Assembly: GCF_905171765.1 (NCBI RefSeq)
Contig: NC_053389.1
Coordinates: 403,606,645-403,670,644 of the forward strand
Source: Bufo bufo
Taxonomy: Eukaryota; Chordata; Amphibia; Anura; Bufonidae
Length of the DNA: 64,000 bases
Direction: 5' to 3'
Shown piece after piece: positions 56,985 to 64,000 of the stretch. Position 1 is the first letter of the stretch, and the number at the start of each line of letters is the position of its first letter. The translations under genes and the position numbers were made by a program. The notes under the pieces were generated by a model. That model saw only the letters and a list, made by a program, of their open reading frames with translations. It was not told the DNA's origin and did no database searches.

Positions 56985-58634
56985 AGGCCCCTTTCACACG
57001 GGCGAGATTTTCGCGCAGATGCAATGCGTGAGGTGAACGCATTGCACCCGCACTGAATACGGACCCATTCATTTCTATGGGGCTGTGCACATGAGCGGTG
57101 ATTTTCACGCATCACTTTTGCGTTGCGTGAAAATCGCAGCATGCTCTATTTTGTGCGTTTTTCACGCAACGCAGACCCCATAGAAGTGAATGGGGCTGCG
57201 TGAAAATCGCAAGCATCCGCAAGCAAGTGCTAGGAGACGATCGGGATGGGAACCCGATCATTATTATTTTCCCTTATAACATGGTTATAAGGGAAAATAA
57301 TAGCATTCTTAATACAGAATGCTTAGTACAATAGGGCTGGAGGGGTTAAAAAAAAATAAAAAATAAAATTAACTCACCTTAATCCACTTGTTCGCGCAGC
57401 CCGGCTTCTCTTCTGTCTTAATCTTTGCTGTACACAGGAAAAGGACCTATGGTGATGGATCATGTGATGGACCATGTGATGAGTGCAGTGACGTCATCAA
57501 AAGGTCCTATTGCTACTGCACAGTAGTGTTGATCACGAATATTCGAATTTCAAATTTTTATCGCGAATATAGGTACTTCGAAAATTCACAAATATTTTGA
57601 ATATAGTGATATATATTCGGAATTTCGAATATTCGATTTTTTTTTTTAATCAGTACACATGATCCCTACCTGCTTCTAGCTTGTGGGCCAATGAGTAGGC
57701 TGCAGTATATTTGACTTTAGGAGTAGTGTTGTTTGCGAATTTTCGAATTTTTATTGCGATTTTTTTCAACTTACAACTATTAGACAAAGAAGATTATTAG
57801 CTAAATTGCTCTATATTCGTTTTTTTTTTTAAAAATATTTGCTATATTGCTATAACTTAGTTTTTTCGAATATTCTTAATATTCTAAAACAAGAATATAT
57901 AGCAATATAGTGAATATTCGAAAAAAATGAATATAGAGCAATTTAGCTAAAATAGTGCTATAATCTTCTTTGTCTAATAGTTGTAATTTTTTTCTCATCT
58001 GAAGTTCATATTGGAAAAAAATTACAACTATAAAATAAAAAGATTATAGCACTATATTAGCTAAATTGCTCTAAATTTGTTTTTTTTTCGAATATTCACA
58101 ATATATCTATATTCTTGTTTTAGAATATTACAAATATTCGAAAAAACAAAGTTATAGCAATATAGCAAATATTCTAAAAAAAAAAACGAATATAGAGCAA
58201 TTTAGCTAATATAGTGCTATAATCTTCTTTGTCTAATAGTTGTAAGTTGAAAAAAATCGCAATAAGAATTCGCATTACTAAAATTTGCATGACGAAAATT
58301 CGCATATTACACGATCATTACCTTGCCGATTTTTTGAGTAAAAAAATTCATAGAATATAACGAATATTCGAAATTGAGAATATTCGATGAATATTCTACA
58401 AAATATTCGCGAAATATCGCGAATTCGAATATGACCCCTGCCGCTCATCACTACTGCACAGCAAAGATGAAGACAGAAGAGAAGCCGGGCTGCGGGAACA
58501 AGTGGAATAAGGTGAGTTAAATTATTATTATTATTTTTTTAACCCCTCCAGCCCTATTGTACTAAGCATTCTGTATTAAGAATGCTATTATTTTCCCTTA
58601 TAACCATGTTATAAGAAAAAATAATAAAATCTAC
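56985..58634. repeat. Foldback element split by a hAT MITE
   Basis: The left part has CCCTTTCACACGGGCGAG, then CGTGAAAATCGC words in both orientations (57090-57210). An arm from about 57262 (TTATTTTCCCTTATAACATG, GCATTCTTAATACAGAATGC, CTCACCTTAATCCACTTGTT) to 57420 is the complement of 58458-58630. The loop between them carried the MITE insertion. The far end is cut at 58634 by the Gypsy LTR. Confidence 0.75.
57524..58453. mobile_element. Palindromic AT-rich hAT-type MITE (930 bp)
   Basis: The ends TAGTGTTGATCACGAATATT and GCTCATCACTA are flanked by CTGCACAG at 57516-57523 and 58454-58461. The interior (57760-58260) is a chain of inverted repeats: TTACAACTATTAGACAAAGA with its complement, and TTTTTTCGAATATTC/GAATATTCGAAAAAA. 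It has the same end family as 8373-10061 and 4618-11470. Confidence 0.9.
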
Positions 58635-59111
58635 TGTCATGCCCCGCTCTGACGATGTGCGGAGGGCGTCCAGGATAGCAGCACGAGTTTAGTGTTTGTT
58701 TTGGAGCCGTGCTGGATCCGCCTCTCATCAGGTGCACTGGGTGGGGTCATCTCTGCTCTGAGCGGATTATAGGAATCATTGTGGTCTTGGAAGCTAGGAA
58801 AGAAGGTTGTCTGTTCCAGCTCAGAAAGATAAGTGTGATTTCTAGTTTGGTTGTTTTGTGTCATCTCTCCCATCCAGGTTCTGTGCGAGCAGGCTGCTCC
58901 TATTTCCCCTCTTCACCATCTTAGGGAATTTAGGGTGTTTCAGCCCAGGCACGGGGACACATCATACTACCTACCATAAAGGTCTGCATGTGGGCTGAGC
59001 AGTGCAGGGAAAGAGGTCAGGGATTAGCTAGGAGGTGACCCTTCCCCTGTCTCTCGCCCAGAGCCTGGTTGGTGGGTTATCTGTGAGTCTGAGTGCACGC
59101 CCGCAGTGACA
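58635..59111 (+). mobile_element. Probable 5' LTR of Gypsy element
   Basis: The segment opens TGTCATGCCCCGCTCTGACG and closes GCCCGCAGTGACA, 45 bp upstream of the gag ATG. The TG…CA edges and position fit a 477-bp LTR. The second LTR is absent because the 3' end of the element is lost, so identity between LTRs and a duplication cannot be tested. No primer-binding site could be matched with confidence after 59111. Confidence 0.5.
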
Positions 59112-59156
59112 TTATAATCCGCCATACTGTGACTGCCATTACTCAGCGGTTTTTTG

Positions 59157-60335
59157 ATGGCGTCAATTGAAGCACTTGTTGACCGTTTGCAGGGGCTATC
59201 CCTAGAGGTTGTGGAGCTACGGGGTTCGGTCACACGGTGTCAGAATGCTCTGGCAGCTGGTGCAGGTCAAATTTGTGTGGAGCCTAAAGTGGCTCTTCCT
59301 GATCTATTTTCAGGAGGTACGGATGACTTTATCCGTTTTAGAGAATCCTGCAAATTGTACTTTCGGCTGCGTCCATCGTCGTCAGGTGATGAGAGTCAGA
59401 GGATAGGTATAATTATTTCTCTGCTTAAAGGGGATGCGCAATCCTGTGCCTTTTCTCTGCCACCTGGTTCTCGGGCCCTCTGGTCGGTGGAGGAATTTTT
59501 TAATGCTCTGGGATTAATCTACGATGACCCAGATCGGGTCTCGATGGCAGAGTCGAGATTAAGTAATTTGTTTCAGGGGGAACTTACTGCAGAAGCTTAC
59601 TGTGTTGAGTTTAGGAGGTGGGCTACTGAATCAGAGTGGAATGATCCCGCATTACGTAGTCAGTTTTGTCAGGGGTTATCTGAAAGATTGAAGGATGCCC
59701 TTGCTTTACATGAATACCCAGACTCTTTGGAGAACGCCATGTCTTTAGCAGTACGGCTAGATAGACGTATCAGAGAGAGGTATAGGGCTCCCTCCGCGCA
59801 AGGTACCCCTTCTGTGAGTGGTTTTGTCTCTACTGCCTCCCCGGGTGATGTTACAGGTAACTCTGGGGTAGCGGAGGAACCCATGCAATTGGGTCAGGTT
59901 TCTTGCCATTCTGACAGTAGAGACTTTAGGAAAGTGCACAAACTATGTTACTATTGTGGAAAGAGGGGTCATTTTATTTTTGCTTGTTCTTATGTTAAAC
60001 CACAGGTGGAAGAGAAAAAGAAAAAAGAAAAAAAAACTTCCCTGACACTTGGTAGTACGAATGGTGTGGTGGAGCAGGCAGGTATGCAAGCTCCCTACAG
60101 TTCCCATTTTCTCCTTCCAGCTATGGTGGCGATAGAGTCAAAAAATGTTTTTGTTGATGTATTCCTTGATTGTGGTGCTGGGGTAAACCTAATTGACTTT
60201 CTTTTCCTTCAAAACCTAGGACTAAGTACTTGCACTTTAGAGAACGAGATTCGTGTTTTTGCAACTGATTCTTCCCCTCTTTCTCAAAAGGAGCCTTACT
60301 CACATTGTTCATGGTATTCACTTAAGGGTGGGTGA
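59157..60335 (+). pseudogene. Gypsy gag and protease, frameshifted at the 3' end
   Basis: The ATG at 59157 (MASIEALVDRLQGLSLEVVE) starts a retrotransposon gag protein. The central capsid-like region reads PDLFSGGTDDFIRFRESCKL and LFQGELTAEAYCVEFRRWA. A CCHC zinc knuckle follows at about residues 265-278 (CYYCGKRGHFIFAC), then a lysine-rich stretch. An aspartic-protease-like motif with Cys in place of Ser or Thr (FLDCGAGVNLID) lies about 60 residues later. In the AAAAGG run near 60285 the frame shifts, and the last ~15 residues to 60335 are out of frame. The continuation is in the next ORF. Length up to the shift is normal for Gypsy gag plus protease. Confidence 0.88.
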
Positions 60336-61455
60336 TTCACATGTTGAAATTATTTCTTGTTTTGTCATGAAGGATTTGCCAGCTCCTATAGTTTTGGGGT
60401 TGCCATGGGTGACTAGACATAACCCAAGTATAGACTGGCAAGCGAGACAAATCATTGGTTGGAGTGAGTTTTGTTCGGATAATTGTCTTGGCACATCTAT
60501 CTCTGGTGTGTCCATTACGGCTTTACCTCAGTATCTCTCGGATTTTGCGGATGTCTTTTCGGAGGGTGGGGCTCAGGAATTGCCCCCTCATCGAGACTAT
60601 GATTGTCCAATTAATCTCATTCCGGGGGCTAAGTTGCCAAAGTCTCGGCTTTACAACCTCTCTCAACCCGAAAGAGAGGTCATGCGAAAGTATGTCACCG
60701 AGAGTTTGGCAAAGGGTCATATTTGACCATCTAAGTCTCCAGTGGCAGTAGGTTTGTTCTTTGTGAAGAAAAAGGATGGATCACTGAGACCGTGTTTGGA
60801 TTTCCAGGAATTGAACCGTATTACAGTCCGAGATCCATATCCCCTGCCTTTGATCTCTGATCTTTTTGATCAGATTGTTGGAGCCAAGGTGTTCTCCAAG
60901 TTGGATTTGAGAGGGGCCTACAATCTGATCAGAATCAAGGAGGGGGATGAGTGGAATACGGCCTTCAATACGCACGAGGGTCATTTTGAGAACCTGGTTA
61001 TGCCTTTTGGGTTGACGAACGCGCCAGCAGTATTTCAGAGATTCGTCAATGACATTTTTCATCATTTGGTGGGGAGGTTCGTAGTAGTTTACCTGGATGA
61101 CATTTTAATTTATTCTCCTGATCTGAAGACCCATCAGGGATCATGTGAGACAGGTTTTGACGATCCTTCGGGAGAATAAATTATATGCCAAATTGGAGAA
61201 ATGTTTGTTTGCGGTGCAAGAGCTTCCGTTCTTGGGATACATGCTTTCTGATTCTGGCTTTCGTATGGACCCCGAAAAGGTCCGGGCGGTTCTGGAGTGG
61301 GACCGACCAGAGAATCAGAAAGCTTTGATGCGGTTCTTGGGGTTTACGAATTATTATAGAAAATGTATTTCGAATTATTCCACCGTAGTAAAACCTCTCA
61401 CTGATATGACCAAGAAGGGTGCTGATGTCTCTGTCTGTTTTGGAAACCACAGGCG
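60286..61455 (+). pseudogene. Gypsy protease tail and reverse transcriptase, truncated
   Basis: The frame continues from the gag shift: the protease tail ([19 protein letters not shown]), a linker ([15 protein letters not shown]) and RT. A TGA at 60724-60726 interrupts KGHI-PSKSPV. After it come [52 protein letters not shown] and the catalytic YLDDILIYS. One extra base near 61137 shifts the frame to [19 protein letters not shown], then FLGYMLSDSGFRMD and FLGFTNYYRKCI. The homology stops after LTDMTKKGADVS (about 61435), where Penelope-like sequence begins. RNase H, integrase and the 3' LTR are gone. Domain order is ordinary gag-PR-RT, unlike the 10062-11407 element. Confidence 0.9.
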
Positions 61456-61810
61456 AGTCTAGAGTCCTCCTCGGTCAGGAGGGGAACATGGAGACAAAAG
61501 AAGGGGTATGGGGGGCGCACAATAGGGTAGTATGTTCGATACAAACTTAATTGTAAAACAAGTTAAAAGGTGCTCACCTTTTTAGGTTGTGCAAGAATAG
61601 ACACAACTCTATTGTAGGTATGTAAAATAAAACAAGAGAGATTTTTCGGATCCGTGGATGCAGCCGCAGAAGAGGTATCTTTGGGATCGGAGGCCCAATC
61701 CCCCAAAGGATGCTTGTAGTGAAGGAGGTTTTCTGGTCAGGCGCAAAACACATAGGATCCAATCCGTCTCTTATAGGTGAATCTTTTTTAATGCATAAAT
61801 AAAATAGAAC

Positions 61811-61846
61811 AACGCGTTTCGGGGCTCAAATTGTCCCCTTCCTCAG
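61811..61846 (-). ncRNA. Hammerhead-like ribozyme motif (Penelope type)
   Basis: On the minus strand, CTGAGGA-AGGGG-(9 nt)-GCCCC-GAAAC-GCG occupies the spacing of the hammerhead core, with stem II formed by GGGG/CCCC and one core substitution (CTGAGGA for CTGATGA). Such motifs are reported in Penelope-like retroelement termini. The cleavage-site strand was not mapped, so activity is uncertain. Confidence 0.45.
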
Positions 61847-61860
61847 GTTAACAGTAGTCA

Positions 61861-63064
61861 CAATGAATAATATCAGTACAGGTATATAAAGATACAAAAA
61901 AAAACGCCAAAAAACGGATTACCTGAAAGCTGCCCACAGATGGGAGGGGCTAGCTGCAGGTAATGTGTCACAGATATAAATATAACTCTTCAAATTATAC
62001 ATGTGGTCACAGTATGTAATTGCAGTTGATAAATAGAGATGATATAAGGGGGTATATCACAAATATTCGGCGATTCTCTCATGAGTTTATTATGAATAAA
62101 AGCGGAGGACAGGAGTCACATGACCGCACTGATGCGGTCACGTGATCGGGGCAGAGTAACTCCTGTGCAAGGTACCCGGCGCCTGCGCTCTGTAAGGCTA
62201 TCCTCCTTACACGGGCACCCGATCATGTGATCGCAAGCTTCCAGTGTCCATGGTTACGGAGACGCCGGTCTGCGGAGGATGTGCGCTCCCACTAACAACA
62301 CACCAGGCGGCTGTCACAGTGGGGCGCAGGACTGCGATCGAGGTCAACCACACAGGGCTTAATATATGGATGGTGTATATATATTTCCCACGATTAGGGA
62401 GAGTGCATATGAATATAAATATAGCTACAGAGGCAATTGTGAATAAGGATGAAGTGTAAATAAAAATAAAAATAGGTATATATATATAAAGCAGGGGCCG
62501 ATGTCCCTATATGATAAATAAATATATAATGCAGAGAATCTCAATAGGGGGATAAAAAAAGGGGGATAAAAACTGTATAGTATTACATAGTATAATAAAT
62601 GACGCAATTAATACACATTGTTGCTAAAAAGCGCTAGTAGCCATAAGGCACGTTATTTTTCGGTAGTTATGGTGTATAATTAAGGATATAAATATAAAAA
62701 ATATGTATATAATATATATGGATATATAGATATATATAAGTATAGATATAGAAGGGTTTCGGCATGCGAACCCCTCCACTTTGTTGGCAGCGAGGGGTTG
62801 GGTGAGTGAATATCACACCGTAATAAATAGTTGTAGATATACGTTTAAAAATACGTTAAGAAGTACCTATAATCACAAGGATAAGAAACAATAAATATAG
62901 TAATAAGAACATAAGGATAAAAATAAAACCGAAAAGTTTTTATGGTATTAATAAATAGAATAAAATTAATATCATTAATACAATAAATAGATATATGTAT
63001 GTATATATATATGTATATAGATACACATATATATACCGATAAATGGATGCCGATCTAATCTTTC
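61861..63064 (-). other. Penelope-like 3' non-coding region
   Basis: No ORF resembles a known family. There are short (TA)n and ATATAT runs (62470-62490 and 62995-63035), a GC-rich stretch at 62110-62350 and AATAAA-like words on the minus strand. No tandem array was noticed. Confidence 0.5.
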
Positions 63065-64000
63065 TTATAAATTGATCTCAAAAGCCTCGTTGAGGCCGTA
63101 TGGATGCAGACTATTCAATTTGAAGATCCAGTACATTTCTCTACGTCTAATATGTTGGATATCTTTATGTAGATGACACAGGATTTTTTCAATTGCGGTT
63201 ACCGTAAATCCGGCTGAACTACCCTCATGGTGTTCCGCAGCATGTCTAGATACACTGTGTTTCCAAAAATTTTTCTTGATCTTAGATCTATGTGTATTCA
63301 CTCGATTGCGTAGTGTCTGGATCGTGCGCCCCACATATTGCAGGTTGCATGGGCATTCTAGAAGATATATGACATGACTGGATTCGCAGTTGAGTGCGGA
63401 CATAATGGGGAAAGATTCCCCACTCACTCGGCTATAAAAAACAGATGTTTGGCATATATTAGAGCAGCATAGGCATTTTTTGTGTCCGCACTTAGAGCTA
63501 CCTATGGGGGCGGCAGTATCATTGCTCACAATATGATGTGTAGCAGAATTAAGTTTGCTAGGTGCCAGGATATTTTTGAGAGTACGTGCTCTTTTATACG
63601 TAAGTCTAGGGATTTCTGGAATGACTTGATTGAGGATGGAGTCTCTTTTTAAGATATGCCAATGTTTTTCCAAAACCGCTTTTATCGATAGATGATTTTG
63701 ATTGAAGGTAGTGATGAAATTGCAGCCATATTTTCCAATACTAATCTCTTTCTTCTTCTTAGACACTGGGATCAGGCATTCATCTTGGGTAAGTTCTGTG
63801 GCCTTTTTTCTTGCGCCAGAGATGATGTTAGGGGGATACCCTTTCTGAGTGAATCTGGAGCTCAAGATATCGCACTGCTGGTGAAAATCTTCCTCGCGGG
63901 TACAGTTTCGTCTGAGTCGTTTAAATTGACTAAAAGGGATGTTTGTTTTCCATTTTCTGTAATGTGTACTTTTGAAGTCTAGATAGCTATTGCTATCTAC
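63065..64000 (-). CDS. Penelope-like RT end, linker and GIY-YIG endonuclease (partial)
   Basis: The minus frame is open from the window edge at 64000 to a stop at 63065-63067 (311 residues visible; the real start lies outside). The first residues (FKSTHYRKWKTNIPFSQF, then RLRRNCTREEDF) are the C-terminal part of a Penelope-type RT. The linker holds CGHKKCLCCSNIC (from about residue 171), the CCHH-like motif placed between RT and nuclease. The GIY-YIG domain starts near residue 210 (VIYLLECPCNLQYVGRTIQT, RNRVNTHR) and contains the downstream conserved REMYWIFKLNSLHPYGLNE. The nuclease nicks target DNA for priming. No stop or frameshift is visible in the part present. Confidence 0.93.
   Translation of the reverse strand, partial: VDSNSYLDFKSTHYRKWKTNIPFSQFKRLRRNCTREEDFHQQCDILSSRFTQKGYPPNIISGARKKATELTQDECLIPVSKKKKEISIGKYGCNFITTFNQNHLSIKAVLEKHWHILKRDSILNQVIPEIPRLTYKRARTLKNILAPSKLNSATHHIVSNDTAAPIGSSKCGHKKCLCCSNICQTSVFYSRVSGESFPIMSALNCESSHVIYLLECPCNLQYVGRTIQTLRNRVNTHRSKIKKNFWKHSVSRHAAEHHEGSSAGFTVTAIEKILCHLHKDIQHIRRREMYWIFKLNSLHPYGLNEAFEINL

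Larger units (their letters stand above)
61490..64000 (-). mobile_element. Penelope-like element, 3' part (runs off the window)
   Basis: It is identified by the RT-linker-GIY-YIG gene at its right, on the minus strand. The left 1.5 kb is non-coding 3' region with a hammerhead-like motif, AT-rich sequence and GC-rich blocks (62100-62360). It meets truncated Gypsy sequence at about 61440-61500. The exact end and a duplication are not resolved. Confidence 0.8.

Noticed and set aside
60280..60295. Programmed frameshift between Gypsy protease and RT at AAAAGG
   Set aside because: The shift lies inside the protease, not between domains, and the same pol has a TGA and another indel, so decay is simpler.

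Overview
This window looks like intergenic or intronic DNA from a large, repeat-rich vertebrate genome, most likely a frog or toad. The inference rests on the repeat mixture: ZBED/BED-finger hAT elements, TTAA-flanked piggyBac-type elements and foldback MITEs, several Tc1/mariner families, a Ngaro-type tyrosine-recombinase retroelement, Penelope-like elements and Ty3/Gypsy elements. I found no host protein-coding gene, tRNA or rRNA. Almost every recognisable coding segment belongs to a mobile element, and most are broken.

Layout. 1-13.4 kb: hAT leader and ORF fragments on the minus strand. One is split by a Tc1-like element (2194-3782). Another is split by a 6.85-kb hAT-type insertion (4618-11470), which itself carries a TA-flanked repeat element (with a solo LTR and a Penelope fragment inside it) and the 3' half of a Gypsy element (with a 1.69-kb palindromic hAT MITE inside it). 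Target-site duplications at most boundaries give the order of events. 13.4-17.3 kb: mostly unassigned, with one Penelope-like hammerhead-type motif. 17.3-20.5 kb: a 3.17-kb TTAA-flanked element built from two satellite-like arrays. 22.05-24.55 kb: two Tc1/mariner elements six bases apart. The second has an uninterrupted 338-aa DD37E transposase. 24.7-28.0 kb: decayed hAT transposase. 28.1-34.0 kb: a nearly complete Ngaro-type element with split direct repeats, gag, RT-RNase H and tyrosine recombinase, all on the minus strand. 34-38.3 kb: a piggyBac element whose 637-aa ORF hides a compensated frameshift over the second catalytic aspartate. 38.3-39.7 kb: hAT leader with a Harbinger-type MITE. 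41.4-46.8 kb: another hAT element holding a second TA-flanked element, a ~400-bp array and a solo LTR. 46.8-50.8 kb: duplicated non-coding DNA and MITEs. 50.8-56.5 kb: a third hAT with BED finger, split by a non-autonomous element. 57-58.6 kb: an inverted repeat split by a hAT MITE. 58.6-61.4 kb: Gypsy LTR, gag, protease and RT. 61.5-64 kb: Penelope-like element running off the right edge.

The genes do not form a pathway. They are independent selfish elements at different stages of decay. The parts most worth attention are the intact DD37E transposase, the integrase-before-RT Gypsy fragment, the Ngaro architecture, the palindromic MITEs and the nested-insertion chronology. I saw no convincing new multi-gene system.
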